Source: Planctomycetota bacterium
GTDB taxonomy: Bacteria > Planctomycetota > UBA1135 > UBA2386
Reading direction: 5' to 3'
Assembly (NCBI GenBank): GCA_016794425.1
Contig: JAEUHR010000028.1
Span: forward strand, 186,001 to 250,000
DNA length: 64,000 bases
Below the pieces are notes generated by a model that saw nothing but the letters and a program-made list of their open reading frames with translations, did no database searches and had not been told where the DNA came from. Position numbers and translations under genes: made by a program. Each line of letters opens with the position of its first letter. The first letter of the stretch is position 1. Shown piece after piece: positions 43,522 to 53,048 of the stretch.

Positions 43522-44100
43522 ATGGCGACGACGGACTCACGCGTGACGATCCACATGACGGCGAGCCTCGACGGCTTCATCGCGCGGCGCGACGGCAGCG
43601 TCGACTGGATGGAGACCAAGGACGAGTTCGCCGGCGGCGCGGTGCTGACGCCGGAGTCCATCGCCGCGTTCCTGCAGACGATCGACTGCTACGTGATGGG
43701 CTCGCGGACCTACGAGACCGCACTGCAGTTCGAGGCGAAGGGCTTCGGCTGGGCCTACGGCGACAAACCGACGTTCGTGCTGACCACGCGGCGCCTGCCG
43801 CGCACGCGCGACACCGTCGAGTTCTGCGGTGGCGACCTCGCGCGGCTCGTCGACGACCGGCTGCGGCCGCGGTTCCGCAGCATCTGGGTCGCCGGCGGCG
43901 GCGCCGTGGCCGGCGAGTTCCTGCGGCGCGGCCTCGCCGACGAACTGTGCTACTCGGTGCTGCCGGTGCTGATCGGCGACGGCATCGCGTTCTTCGACCG
44001 GCTCGACCGCGACGTCGCGCTGCACCTGACCGAGGTCAAGGCCTGGACGACCGGCATGGTCGAGATGCGCTACGCGGTGGCGAACCGGCGTCCCGCGTAG
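43522..44100 (+). CDS. RibD C-terminal/dihydrofolate reductase-like protein
   Basis: 192 residues from the ATG at 43522. It has the RibD_C fold: VTIHMTASLDGFIARRDGSVDWM at the N-terminus (in pieces MTASLDGFIARRDG), YVMGSRTYETAL, and WVAGGGAVAGEFLRRGLADELCYSVLPVLIGDGIAFF near the C-terminus (split GGGAVAGEFLRRG). These are the NADPH-binding marks of YwjB/YyaP-type proteins. The enzymes reduce pteridine or similar substrates, but most members have no known role. It converges with the M1 peptidase gene. Confidence 0.85.
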   Translation: MATTDSRVTIHMTASLDGFIARRDGSVDWMETKDEFAGGAVLTPESIAAFLQTIDCYVMGSRTYETALQFEAKGFGWAYGDKPTFVLTTRRLPRTRDTVEFCGGDLARLVDDRLRPRFRSIWVAGGGAVAGEFLRRGLADELCYSVLPVLIGDGIAFFDRLDRDVALHLTEVKAWTTGMVEMRYAVANRRPA

Positions 44101-44112
44101 CAATCCGCGCGT

Positions 44113-46716
44113 CTATTTGCGCTCGGAGAACGTCGACCGCACGCGCACCGCGCGTTCGAGCCCGTCGCGCGACTGCAGCAGCTTCTGCCGCACGTCGGTC
44201 GACAGCTCGGCCTTCGCCGCGAACGCGTCGACGATCGCCAGCGCCGCCGGCGTGCTGTGTGCATTGACGAATGCGTCGAGCCACGCCGGCATGAAGAAGA
44301 TGCGGCGGTTCTGCTTGACCCAGTCGACGCGCTCGAGCGCCGGCTGCAGGTACGGCAGCGTCAGCTCCTGCTGGCCCGGCCAGTGGAACCACGCGAGACT
44401 GTCCTGGGTCCACTGCTCGGGCGGCGTGTCGAGCTGCAGGTACTGCCGCCAGTAGTCGGCCTTCGCGTCCGCGGTCGGCGTCGCCGCGCGGGCGAGGAAC
44501 ACGTCCTTGCCGACGTCCTCGTTGGCGAAGCGCTGCTGCAGCCGTTCGACGTCGTCGCGGCCCTGGCCGGCGGCCAGCAGCGCGGCGGCGGCCAGGAAGC
44601 AGTCCTGCTTGCCCGGCACCAGGCCTTGCGGCAGCGCGTCGCCGTCGACGACCGCGCGGCACAGCGCCAGCACGTCCGGCGCCGCGCTGGCGCGGGCCAG
44701 GAAGCGGAACGTGCCGAGCTCGCGGCCCGAGCCGGCTTCGTCGCGCAGCTGCCGCAGCAGCAGCGCCGTCGTCGTCGCACCGGCGGTCGCCGCGCGCGCC
44801 GGGTCGAGGTAGCGGCGCACGCAGGTGCCGAGCGCGTCGAGCAGCCAGCCGTGCGTCTCGGCGTCGCGTTCGCCGGCCAACAGCCGCAGCGCCAGATCGA
44901 CGAACACGGCGGGGTCGAGTTCGGCCTCGCGCACCGCTTCGAACAGCGCCTGCGCGGCGACCGCGCGCACCAGTGGGTCCGGCTCGTCGGGCAGGTGCTG
45001 CGCGAACCAGGCGCGGCTGGTCGGATCCGGCACGAACTGGCCGTAGGCGACGTCGCGCGGGTTCAACAGCACCGCGGCCGGCGCCGGCCCGCCCGCCAGC
45101 GCGTCGATCGGCAGGCGCTCGGCGTCGCCCGACACCGACAGCGTGCGCCGCGTGCCGTCGGCCGCGAACACCAGCAGCTCGAGGTCGAGCGGCCAGGTGC
45201 CGTCGCCGCCGAGCGCGCGTTGCACGACCGCGGCCTCGGCGACCGTGCCGTCGTCGGCGCGGCGCCACTCGATGCGCACCTGCGGCATCGACGGTGCCAG
45301 CAGCCACCGTTCGGACCAGCGGCCCAGATCGGTGCGCGCCGCCGCCTCGAGCGCGCGCGCGAGGTCGCGCCAGTCGGCGGCGCCGAACGCGTGCGTCTCG
45401 AGGAACCGCTTCAGGCCCTGGCGGAACACTTCGGCGCCGAGCTGCTCGTGCAGCTGGCGCAGCACCGCCGGCGCCTTGTTGTAGACGATCGCGCCGTAGG
45501 CCGACTTCGCGTCGGCGAGGTTCTGCAGCTCCTGGAACACCGGCGTCGTGCCCGGCGTCGCGTCGACTTCGTAGGCGCGCGGCTTCACGCGCTGCAGGAA
45601 GCGCAGCCACGAGCGCTGTTCGGGCTCGAGTTCGGCCAGTGCCTGGTGCGCGACGAACGTCGCGAAGCCTTCCTTGAGCCACAGGTCGTCGAACCAGCGC
45701 ATCGTCACCAGGTTGCCGAACCACTGGTGGCTCAGCTCGTGGTAGACCAGCGTGCTGCGGCGCACGAGTTCGGACGCGGTCGGCGGGTGGTCGAACAGCA
45801 GCGCGGTCTCGCGGTAGAAGATCGCGCCGGCGTGCTCCATGCCGCCGTACGGGAAGCCGGGCAGCAGCACGACGTCGAGCTTGCCGAACGGGTAGTCGAC
45901 GCCGAAGCGCTGCGCCAGCCAGCGCAGGCCCTGTTTGTGCATCGTCGCCAGCCGTTCGCGGTCGAGGTGGCGCAGCTGCGAGCCGCGCACGAACAGCCGC
46001 AGCGGCTGGGTCGGATCGACGCCCGGCGCCTGCACCGGACCGGTGTCGACGACTTCGAACGGACCGCACGCGAACGCCATCAGGTAGGTCGGCAGCGGCC
46101 TGGTCTGATCGAACTGCCACAGCGTGCCGTTCGCCGCGGGGCGGCCTTCGGCGCGCGTCGCGATGCGCGGCGTGTTGGCGACTGCGACCCACTCCGGCGG
46201 CAGGTCGAGCTCGACGCGGAAGCGCGCGCGCAGGTCCGGCTGGTCGAAACACGGGTACAGCCGGTGCGCGTCGGCGGGCACGACCAGCGTGTAGCAGTAC
46301 TCGCGACCGTCGGCCGGGTCGCGGTAGACCGTCAGCGGCGTGCCGGTCGGCGCGACCGGCGAACGGAACCGCGCGTGCACGTCGTTGGCGCCCGGTTGCA
46401 GCAGATCCGCCGGCAGCAGCACGTGGTTGGCCACCGCGCGCAGCGCGGTCTCGCGGCCGTTGACGCGCACCTCGGTCAGCTCGTCGCCGGCGAAGTCGAG
46501 CACCAGCGGCGCACCGGGCGCGCGGTCCCGGTCGAGCTGGAACCGCAGCCACACCGACCCGCGCACGTGCTGTTCGCCGGCGCCGAGCTGGAAGCGCAGA
46601 TCGTATTCGACGTCGCGCACGCGCGCGGCGCGGTCGCGCGCGAGTGCGCGGTCGATGCCGGGCACGGGGTCCTGCGGGATCAGGGACACGAGGCACAGCA
46701 ACGCGAGGCCGAACAT
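44113..46716 (-). CDS. Secreted M1-family zinc aminopeptidase
   Basis: 867 residues with a signal peptide ending near LIPQDP (residue 15). The zinc site is HELSHQWFGN (H326, E327, H330), with the third ligand E349 in WLKEG. The exopeptidase motif is GGMEH (291-295) instead of the usual GAMEN. YNKAPAVLRQLHEQLG is the transition-state Tyr region (Y near 438). The C-terminal helical domain follows from about 580. The family trims N-terminal residues from peptides. It could act on peptides released by the M28 or other envelope proteases. Confidence 0.9.
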   Translation of the reverse strand: MFGLALLCLVSLIPQDPVPGIDRALARDRAARVRDVEYDLRFQLGAGEQHVRGSVWLRFQLDRDRAPGAPLVLDFAGDELTEVRVNGRETALRAVANHVLLPADLLQPGANDVHARFRSPVAPTGTPLTVYRDPADGREYCYTLVVPADAHRLYPCFDQPDLRARFRVELDLPPEWVAVANTPRIATRAEGRPAANGTLWQFDQTRPLPTYLMAFACGPFEVVDTGPVQAPGVDPTQPLRLFVRGSQLRHLDRERLATMHKQGLRWLAQRFGVDYPFGKLDVVLLPGFPYGGMEHAGAIFYRETALLFDHPPTASELVRRSTLVYHELSHQWFGNLVTMRWFDDLWLKEGFATFVAHQALAELEPEQRSWLRFLQRVKPRAYEVDATPGTTPVFQELQNLADAKSAYGAIVYNKAPAVLRQLHEQLGAEVFRQGLKRFLETHAFGAADWRDLARALEAAARTDLGRWSERWLLAPSMPQVRIEWRRADDGTVAEAAVVQRALGGDGTWPLDLELLVFAADGTRRTLSVSGDAERLPIDALAGGPAPAAVLLNPRDVAYGQFVPDPTSRAWFAQHLPDEPDPLVRAVAAQALFEAVREAELDPAVFVDLALRLLAGERDAETHGWLLDALGTCVRRYLDPARAATAGATTTALLLRQLRDEAGSGRELGTFRFLARASAAPDVLALCRAVVDGDALPQGLVPGKQDCFLAAAALLAAGQGRDDVERLQQRFANEDVGKDVFLARAATPTADAKADYWRQYLQLDTPPEQWTQDSLAWFHWPGQQELTLPYLQPALERVDWVKQNRRIFFMPAWLDAFVNAHSTPAALAIVDAFAAKAELSTDVRQKLLQSRDGLERAVRVRSTFSERK

Positions 46717-46749
46717 CGGGCCGCCGAGGTTACCCGCCCGCGGCGGCGA

Positions 46750-47082
46750 TCAGCAGCGCGGCGCCCAGGCGGCCTGCAGCATGGCGGTCGTGATCGTGTG
46801 TTGGGAGGCATGCCAGACCGCGCGGCCGTTCTCGAACAGGATCGCCTGCGGTGACTCGTGGCGCACGCCGGTGCGGTCGGCGATGCCGCGCGCGGTGGCG
46901 CGGTCGGCGATCACGTCGACGAACGCGGTGACCGCGTCGGGCTCGGCCCGGCAGAACGCCTCGAAGTGTTGCCGTGCCGCCTGGCTGATCGGGCAGGCGG
47001 GGCTGTGCTTGAACAACAACAGGCGCGGTGACTGCAGAGCGTGTTCGAACTCGATCAGGTCGTGGATCGTCTGCTGGGGCAT
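46750..47082 (-). CDS. ytxJ: Bacillithiol-system redox-active protein YtxJ
   Basis: 110 residues from the ATG at 47082. The monothiol thioredoxin-like fold has LLLFKHSPACPISQAARQHF, with the single active Cys-Pro-Ile-Ser of YtxJ/DUF2847, and TGVRHESPQAILFENGRAVWHASQH as the cis-Pro side (HESPQ). YtxJ proteins act as bacilliredoxin-like thiol reductants in bacteria that make bacillithiol. No bshA/B/C gene is in the window. Divergent from the YCII-like lipoprotein gene over about 120 bases. Confidence 0.85.
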   Translation of the reverse strand: MPQQTIHDLIEFEHALQSPRLLLFKHSPACPISQAARQHFEAFCRAEPDAVTAFVDVIADRATARGIADRTGVRHESPQAILFENGRAVWHASQHTITTAMLQAAWAPRC

Positions 47083-47203
47083 GGTGCGGAACTCCTTCCT
47101 CGACCCGGGCGGCCGAGCCAGGATGCTAGGCGCTGCGCGCCGCACTGCAAACACTGCCGTACGCCGAGTGTTGTTCGCTAGCATCCCGCGCCGGAGGTCG
47201 CGC

Positions 47204-47935
47204 ATGCCCGTTCGTCTCGCCGTGAAATTCCTGCTCGCCGCGTTTGCCGCGTTCGCCGCCGGCTGCGGCACTGCACCGGCACCAGCACCGGCGCCGTCCG
47301 CCGAGCCGGGCGCCTGCACGCTGGTGCTGCTGCGCACCGGGCCGCGCCGCGAGCCGCTGTCGGAGGCCGAGTCGAAGCAGGTCTTCGGCGGCCACATGGG
47401 CAACATGGAGCGGCTGGCGCGCGAACGGCACCTGCTGGTCGCGGGGCCCTACGGCAAGGAGAAGTCGGACCCGCTGCTGCGCGGGTTGTTCGTGTTCGCG
47501 ACCGCCGACCGCGAGCGTGCGCGCGAACTGGCCGAGACCGATCCGGGCTTCCAGGCCGGCGTGTTCGCGTTCGACTACCACACGCTGGTGACCGCGGCGC
47601 CGCTGCGGGCCTGCCTCGAGGCGGAACTGCTCGCGATGGACGAGGCGGCGCGGCAGCAGCGCGCGCGCAAGCCCGGCGAAGGGCTGCGCGGCTACGTGCT
47701 GGCGACGATCGAGGACGGCGCCGCCGCGCGCGCGGCACTGGCCGAACTGCCCGGCGTGTTGTGGTTCGCCGAACTCGACGGCACGCGCGCGTTCGTGCTG
47801 CTCGACGCGACGACGCGCGCCGCGGCGCGCACGATGCTCGAACCGGCCGCCGAACGGCTCGGCGCGGTGCGGCTCGACGAGTGGTTCGCGACCAGCCGGC
47901 TCGCCGACCTGCCGTCGATGCAGCGCGGGGACTGA
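47204..47935 (+). CDS. YCII-related lipoprotein
   Basis: 243 residues from the ATG at 47204; GGAGG lies seven bases upstream. The lipobox is AAGC (FAAGCGTAP), followed by an Ala/Pro linker. The rest has two YCII-like ferredoxin-fold parts: CTLVLLRTGPR to HMGNMERLARERHLLVAGPYG (split), with SDPLLRGLFVFATADRERARELAETDPGFQAG, then a weaker copy from about residue 145. YCII proteins are small dimeric alpha-beta folds of unknown substrate. It reaches one base short of the next start. Confidence 0.78.
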   Translation: MPVRLAVKFLLAAFAAFAAGCGTAPAPAPAPSAEPGACTLVLLRTGPRREPLSEAESKQVFGGHMGNMERLARERHLLVAGPYGKEKSDPLLRGLFVFATADRERARELAETDPGFQAGVFAFDYHTLVTAAPLRACLEAELLAMDEAARQQRARKPGEGLRGYVLATIEDGAAARAALAELPGVLWFAELDGTRAFVLLDATTRAAARTMLEPAAERLGAVRLDEWFATSRLADLPSMQRGD

Positions 47936-47936
47936 A

Positions 47937-48134
47937 GTGTGGATCGGTTGTGCCGCGTGGCCGGCGTTGGTCGCGGGGCTGGTGCTCGGCGGCCTCGGCT
48001 GCTGGATCGTGGCCGAACAGCACGATCGCGACCGATCCATGCGAATCGCCGGCTGGTCCTGCTTCCTGCTGGCGACCGTGGTCGCTGTCCTGCCGTTCTT
48101 GCTGCCGTCCGTCGTCCGGTGGCTGCGAGGCTGA
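47937..48134 (+). CDS. Small two-helix membrane protein
   Basis: 65 residues from a GTG at 47937, one base after the preceding stop. Two hydrophobic helices (AAWPALVAGLVLGGLGCWIV and GWSCFLLATVVAVLPFLLP) are joined by a charged loop (EQHDRDRSMR). Function unknown. It is close enough to the YCII lipoprotein gene to share its transcript, and the codon usage fits a real gene, but its short length leaves doubt. Confidence 0.5.
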   Translation: MWIGCAAWPALVAGLVLGGLGCWIVAEQHDRDRSMRIAGWSCFLLATVVAVLPFLLPSVVRWLRG

Positions 48135-48144
48135 AGCGGGCGGT

Positions 48145-48825
48145 TCAGCCGATCGTGCGCACTTTGCCCGCCGCGTCGCCGACCAGCACGCGGCCCGCCA
48201 TGCCGACGAACAGGCCGTGGTCGACGACGCCGACGAGTCCGTCGAGGTGGTCGTCGAGCCAGGCCGGGTCGTCGATGCCGTCGTACTTGCAGTCGAGCAC
48301 GTAGTTGCCGTTGTCGGTGACGAACGGCTTGCCGTCGCGCTGGCGCAGCTGTGGTTTGCAGCCGGTCGCGGCGACGCGGCGCTCGCTGTGCTTCCAGCCG
48401 AACGGCAGTACTTCGACCGGCAGCAGGAACGCCTTGCCGAGCACCGGCACCAGCTTGCTGTCGTCGACGATCACGACCAGCTCCTTGGCCGCCGCCGCGA
48501 CGATGCGTTCGCGCACGTGCGCACCGCCGCCGCCCTTGATCAGGTTCTTCTGCGGATCGACCTCGTCGGCACCGTCGATCGCGAGGTCGAGCCGTTCGAC
48601 CTCGTCGAGCGCGACCACCGGCACGCCGAGCGTCTGCGCCAGCTCGGCGGTCGCCTTGCTGGTCGGCACGCCGCGCACCTTCAGCCCGTCGCGCATGCGT
48701 TCGGCGAGCCGTTCGAGCACGAACCGGAACGTCGAGCCGGTGCCGAAGCCGACGGTCGTACCGTCCTGGATCAGGTCGGCCGCGGCGCGTGCCGCCGCGC
48801 GCTTGCCGGCGTTGGGGTCGCTCAT
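48145..48825 (-). CDS. rpiA: Ribose-5-phosphate isomerase A
   Basis: 226 residues from the ATG at 48825; a GTG three codons earlier is less likely. RpiA marks are clear: VGFGTGSTFRFVLERL, GVPTSKATAELAQ, LAIDGADEVD, KGGGGAHVRERIVA, and DDSKLVPVLG with the catalytic acidic/Lys residues. It interconverts ribose 5-phosphate and ribulose 5-phosphate in the pentose-phosphate path, in the cytosol. Monocistronic as far as can be seen, converging with the small membrane protein gene. Confidence 0.96.
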   Translation of the reverse strand: MSDPNAGKRAAARAAADLIQDGTTVGFGTGSTFRFVLERLAERMRDGLKVRGVPTSKATAELAQTLGVPVVALDEVERLDLAIDGADEVDPQKNLIKGGGGAHVRERIVAAAAKELVVIVDDSKLVPVLGKAFLLPVEVLPFGWKHSERRVAATGCKPQLRQRDGKPFVTDNGNYVLDCKYDGIDDPAWLDDHLDGLVGVVDHGLFVGMAGRVLVGDAAGKVRTIG

Positions 48826-48875
48826 GCGCCGCACAGGCTAGCCGGTGCCGGCGCCCACGGCAGCTGCTTTCCGCG

Positions 48876-51800
48876 TCAGGCGCCGGCGGCGCGCGGTCGC
48901 AGCAGGTCGACCAGCTGCTGCGACAGCTTCAGGTTGACGTCGCGCTGCGGGAACGCGATCTCGATGCCGGCCTCGCGGAAGGCGCGGTCGATACCCTGGT
49001 AGAGCTCGGTCATCCAGCGGTACTCGAGCGCGTTCATGTCGACGAACAGCCGCAGCTCCAGGTTGATCGTGCTGTCGCCGAAGCCGGTGCACACCGCCTC
49101 CGGGACCGGGTCGGCGCGCACGTGGCGTGACGCACGGGCGATCTGCTCGAGCAGCTGCAGCGCGCGGTCGGTGTCGGTGCCGTAGGCTGTGCCGACCGGC
49201 AGCGACCAGCGCACGATCGAGTCGCCGAGCGTCCAGTTGACGAAACGGCCGGTGACGAATTCGCGGTTCGGCACGACCAGTTCCTTGCGCTCCCAGTCCT
49301 GGATCGTCGTGGCGCGGATCTGGATCCGCGTCACGCGGCCGGTCGTGTCGCCGACGCGCACGATGTCGCCGACGCGGATCGGCCGCTCGAACAACAGGAT
49401 CAGACCGCTGACGAAGTTCGCGAAGATCTCCTGCAGGCCGAAGCCGAGGCCGACCGACACCGCGGCGACCAGCCACTGCACCTTCGACCAGCCGATGCCG
49501 ATGCTGCTGAACGCCCAGACGAGGCCGACGATGAAGATGCCGTAACGCGCCAGCGTCGTGATCGCGTGCCGTTCGCCGGCCTGCATGCGCAGCCGCTGCA
49601 GCACGAACAGTTCGAGCAGCGCCGGCAGGTTGCGCGCGGCGACCAGCGCGGCGCCGAACAGGAACACGCCCAGCAGCACGTCGGCCAGCGAGATCCACTG
49701 CGGTGCCGCCTCGTCGCCGATGTTCCACAGCTCGACGCCGCGCAGCGCGCCGAGTGCGGGCAGCACGTCGACCCAGATCTGGAACACCGCGACCGCGACG
49801 ACGATCGTGATCGCGCCGCGCAGCAGCGTCTGCGTCTGGCGCGCCAGCGACTGGGGGTCGAGTTCGGCCAGCGCCGGCGCCTCGGCGGCGACCGCGGTGT
49901 CGCCGGTGCGGACCGCCTGCATGCGTTGCTCGGCCTTGCGCATCTGCAGGCGGCGGCGTTCGAGCGCGAGGCTGCGCACGATCATCGCGTGGCCGAACAC
50001 CGCCGCCGCGACCACCGCGATCGTCAGGTGCAGCCGCCGCGCGAGCTGCAGCGCCGTGTAGTCGTAGCCCGACACGACCATGCCGAGCAGCGCCAGCGGC
50101 ACGCCGACGCCGACCGCGTGCCACAGGTGCCGCAGCCGGAACAGCATCGTGCCCGACGCGGCGCCGCCGCCGACGATGCCGCGCCGGTGGTGCAGCAGCC
50201 GCGCGAACACGACCAGCAGCAACGCGAGCTGGCCGAGCAGCGCGAGGCTGCCGAGCGCGCCGGTGCGGCTGTCGTCGCCGAATGCCTCGAGCAGCGCCAG
50301 CACCAGCGTGAACGGCAGCACCGCCAGCAGCAGCAGCGGGATCGCGCGGCGCAGCTGCGCCAGCGACGCGCTGGACCAGGCGAAGTGCGCCTCGGCCAGG
50401 CCGCGGGCCCGTACGATCGCCGCGAGCGCGGTCACCAGCAGCAGCGACCAGGCGGTGTGCACGAGGCCGACCGCGAGCGCCTTGTCGAAGTCGGTCGCGG
50501 CCGCAGCGGCGCCGAGCCGGGCGGCGCCGAGCCACAGCAGCGCCGGCAGCGGCAGCGCCAGCAGCGCGGTGTCGATCGCCGCCAGCGTCGTCGGCGCGTA
50601 GGCGACGTTGGAGCCGCGCGCGGCGCGTTCGCCGTGCACCGCGAGGCGGCGCGCCAGCAGGCGTCGCAGCGCCAGCAGCAGCAGCAGCGGCAGCGCCAGC
50701 GCCAGCGGCCACACGTCGGCGACCACGGCGCTGCCGAGCGTGCGCGCGGCTTCGAGCCACGGGCCCGGCTGCGCGAGCCACGCGGCGGCGGCGGCGGTCG
50801 TGTCCCAGTCGTGGCGCCACAGCGGCGCCGAACTCGGGATGCCGAGCACGCGTTCGGCGACGAAGGCGCGGTAGGTCGCGATCAGGTCGGTGATCTGGCG
50901 TTCGCCGGACTGCGCCGAGATCTCGGTGCCGAGCAGGCCGTGGTAGCCCTCGGCGAGCTGCTGCAGCAGGTCGCGGCGCGAGTCGCGCAGGCGGCGCGCC
51001 TCGGTCAGCAGCTCGGGCGGCAGCGCCGCGGTGTCGGGCACGCCGAGCTGCTGCGCCAGCCAGCCGTCGGGATCCTCGACCAGGCGCGTGCGCCGCTGGT
51101 CGAACTCGAGGTTCTGCAGCTGCGCGTCGGCGATCCGGTCGGCGCGGTTGCGCGTGCGCAGCTGGTGCCGGCGGCTCGTGTCGGCGAGCTGCGTGCGGCG
51201 GTGGCGCAGCACGACGCCGACCGCGTCGGTCAGGCCGACCAGGTCGACCTTCTGTTTGATCTCGTCGAAGTCGCGCTGCAGCTCGGCGCGCTCGCGGTCG
51301 CGTTCGGCGCGGTCGCCCTCGGCGGCCTGCCGCTTGGTCGCCAGCAGCGCGATCGCGCGCGCGAGTTCGGCGTTGCCGTCGGCGAGGCCGGCCAGGCGCG
51401 GGTCGGCCATCAGCGCGGCGAGCCGCGCGGCCTCTTCGGCGCGCCGTGCGGCTTCGGCGCGCTTGGGCTGCAGCACCTCGAGCCAGGCCGTTGCCGAGGC
51501 CTTGGCTGCGGTCGCGCGGCGCGCCGCCAGGTCGGCTTCGGTGCGCAGCAGGTCCGCTTCGGCGTCGTAGGTCTGCAGCTCGGCGGCCAGCGCGTCGAGT
51601 TCGGCCTGCAGCCGCGCGCGGTCGAGCGTGAACGCGAGCCGCCGCGCCGCCGCGAGCCGCGGCTCGGCACCGGCCGCGTCGGGTGGCTGCGTCGGCAGCG
51701 CGTCGAGCTTCGCGCGCGTCTCGGCGACCGCGGTCGGAATCGCGGCGCGCCGTTCGGCGCGGCGGCCGCGTTCGGCTTCGACGTCGGTCGCGGCCTTCTG

Positions 51801-52208
51801 CGCCTCGGTCTGCACCAGCTGCGCGGTCGCGTAGCCCTGTTCGAGCGCCGGCAGCTCGAGGTCCGCCTGTGGCGGGCCCGGCTTCTGCGCGTCGAGGGCG
51901 GCCAGTTCGTCGCGGCGCTGCTGCAGGCGCTCGGGCACGCCGCTGCGCTGCGCGGCGAGCCGTTCGATCGTCTGCCGGCGGGCTTCGAGCTGCCGCGCCG
52001 ACTCGAGCGCGCGCCCGAGCGTCTCGAGCAGCGGCGTCTTGGTTTCGGCCGGCAGCGTGCCGTCGGCCGCCGCCGCGTCGAGCCGCGCCTGCACCGCTGC
52101 CACCGACAGTTCGTTGGCCTGGTCCTGCGCCGGCGGCGGCGTCTGCGTACGCAGCGCCGGCGCGAGCACGGCGGCGAACAGCAGCAGGATGGTCGGGAAA
52201 CGCAGCAC
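48876..52208 (-). CDS. MscK/KefA-like mechanosensitive channel with large periplasmic region
   Basis: 1110 residues from a GTG at 52208, which starts a signal peptide (FPTILLLFAAVLAPALR). Residues about 30-440 form a long periplasmic coiled-coil region rich in Ala/Arg/Glu/Leu. Then about ten to eleven membrane helices follow from about 490. The C-terminal MscS core has the pore helix region VSVGLGFGLQEIFANFVSGLILL (split), the conserved FERPIRVGDIV, RVTRIQIRATTIQDWE, VVPNREFVTGRFVNWT, and the vestibule domain. It opens under membrane tension to let solutes out on hypo-osmotic shock. Divergent from the C39-like gene. Confidence 0.93.
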   Translation of the reverse strand: MLRFPTILLLFAAVLAPALRTQTPPPAQDQANELSVAAVQARLDAAAADGTLPAETKTPLLETLGRALESARQLEARRQTIERLAAQRSGVPERLQQRRDELAALDAQKPGPPQADLELPALEQGYATAQLVQTEAQKAATDVEAERGRRAERRAAIPTAVAETRAKLDALPTQPPDAAGAEPRLAAARRLAFTLDRARLQAELDALAAELQTYDAEADLLRTEADLAARRATAAKASATAWLEVLQPKRAEAARRAEEAARLAALMADPRLAGLADGNAELARAIALLATKRQAAEGDRAERDRERAELQRDFDEIKQKVDLVGLTDAVGVVLRHRRTQLADTSRRHQLRTRNRADRIADAQLQNLEFDQRRTRLVEDPDGWLAQQLGVPDTAALPPELLTEARRLRDSRRDLLQQLAEGYHGLLGTEISAQSGERQITDLIATYRAFVAERVLGIPSSAPLWRHDWDTTAAAAAWLAQPGPWLEAARTLGSAVVADVWPLALALPLLLLLALRRLLARRLAVHGERAARGSNVAYAPTTLAAIDTALLALPLPALLWLGAARLGAAAAATDFDKALAVGLVHTAWSLLLVTALAAIVRARGLAEAHFAWSSASLAQLRRAIPLLLLAVLPFTLVLALLEAFGDDSRTGALGSLALLGQLALLLVVFARLLHHRRGIVGGGAASGTMLFRLRHLWHAVGVGVPLALLGMVVSGYDYTALQLARRLHLTIAVVAAAVFGHAMIVRSLALERRRLQMRKAEQRMQAVRTGDTAVAAEAPALAELDPQSLARQTQTLLRGAITIVVAVAVFQIWVDVLPALGALRGVELWNIGDEAAPQWISLADVLLGVFLFGAALVAARNLPALLELFVLQRLRMQAGERHAITTLARYGIFIVGLVWAFSSIGIGWSKVQWLVAAVSVGLGFGLQEIFANFVSGLILLFERPIRVGDIVRVGDTTGRVTRIQIRATTIQDWERKELVVPNREFVTGRFVNWTLGDSIVRWSLPVGTAYGTDTDRALQLLEQIARASRHVRADPVPEAVCTGFGDSTINLELRLFVDMNALEYRWMTELYQGIDRAFREAGIEIAFPQRDVNLKLSQQLVDLLRPRAAGA

Positions 52209-52340
52209 GATCCACGATCGACGATAGCGGCGGACCGAGGGCTGCCCAGCGCTTTCACCGGCGACGGCGCCGAACGCGCTGCGAAAGCGGCGAGCGTGGA
52301 CTGGTCCCGCGCGGCACCGCGTGCCACGATCTGCGCGGCG

Positions 52341-53048
52341 ATGCCGTTGCCCGTCGACTTCCACATCGCGCCGCAGCCGGACGGTTCGTCGTGCGGGCCG
52401 ACCTGTCTGCAGGCGCTCTACCGGTTCCACGGCGACGACGTGCCGATCGATCGGATCGTCGGCGACGTGCAGCAGCTCGACGACGGCGGCGTGCTCGGCG
52501 TGCAGCTCGCCTGCCACGCGCTGCGCCGCGGCTACGAAGCCGACATCTACACCTACAACGTGCAGATGTTCGATCCGACGTGGTTCCGCGGCGTGCGGCC
52601 CGACCTGCGCGCGAAGCTCGAAGCGCAGGCCGAGGTCAAGGACAAGCGCAAGCTGAAGTTCGCGACGCAGGCCTACCTCGAGTACCTGGACCTCGGCGGC
52701 CGCGTCGACATGCGCGATCTGTCGGCCGCGTTCGTCGCCGAACTGCTGGCTGCGGGGGCGCCGGTGCTGACCGGCCTGTCGTCGACGTGGCTCTACGGCG
52801 GCCCGCGCGAGGTCGGCCGCGACCCGCAGGACGACGACGTCGCCGGCGTGCCGCAGGGCCACTTCGTCGTGTTGTGCGGCTGGCAGGCCGCGTCGCGGCA
52901 CGTCTGGATCGCCGACCCGCTGCGGCCGAATCCGTTCTCGCCCGATCCGGTCTACTCGGTCGACATCGACCGACTGATCGCGTCGATCCTGCTCGGCATC
53001 GTCACCTACGACGCCAACCTGATCCTGCTGCGGCCGCGACGGCCATGA
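52341..53048 (+). CDS. Peptidase C39-like (papain-fold) protein
   Basis: 235 residues from the ATG at 52341. The N-terminal QPDGSSCGPTCLQALYRF has the catalytic C18 of the C39-like family (Peptidase_C39_2), VPQGHFVVLCGW contains the His, and WIADPLRP the Asp. So the triad looks complete. No signal peptide and no ABC exporter, so this is not a bacteriocin processor. The stop overlaps the ATG of the N-formylglutamate amidohydrolase gene, so they probably work together, perhaps in amino-acid or peptide metabolism near ATP-grasp ligases, though none is in the window. Confidence 0.8.
   Translation: MPLPVDFHIAPQPDGSSCGPTCLQALYRFHGDDVPIDRIVGDVQQLDDGGVLGVQLACHALRRGYEADIYTYNVQMFDPTWFRGVRPDLRAKLEAQAEVKDKRKLKFATQAYLEYLDLGGRVDMRDLSAAFVAELLAAGAPVLTGLSSTWLYGGPREVGRDPQDDDVAGVPQGHFVVLCGWQAASRHVWIADPLRPNPFSPDPVYSVDIDRLIASILLGIVTYDANLILLRPRRP

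Noticed and set aside
49566-52340. Long plus-strand frame antisense to the mechanosensitive channel
   Set aside because: Gln/Arg-rich antisense translation with no start signal; only the last 235 codons (52341-53048) form the C39-like gene.
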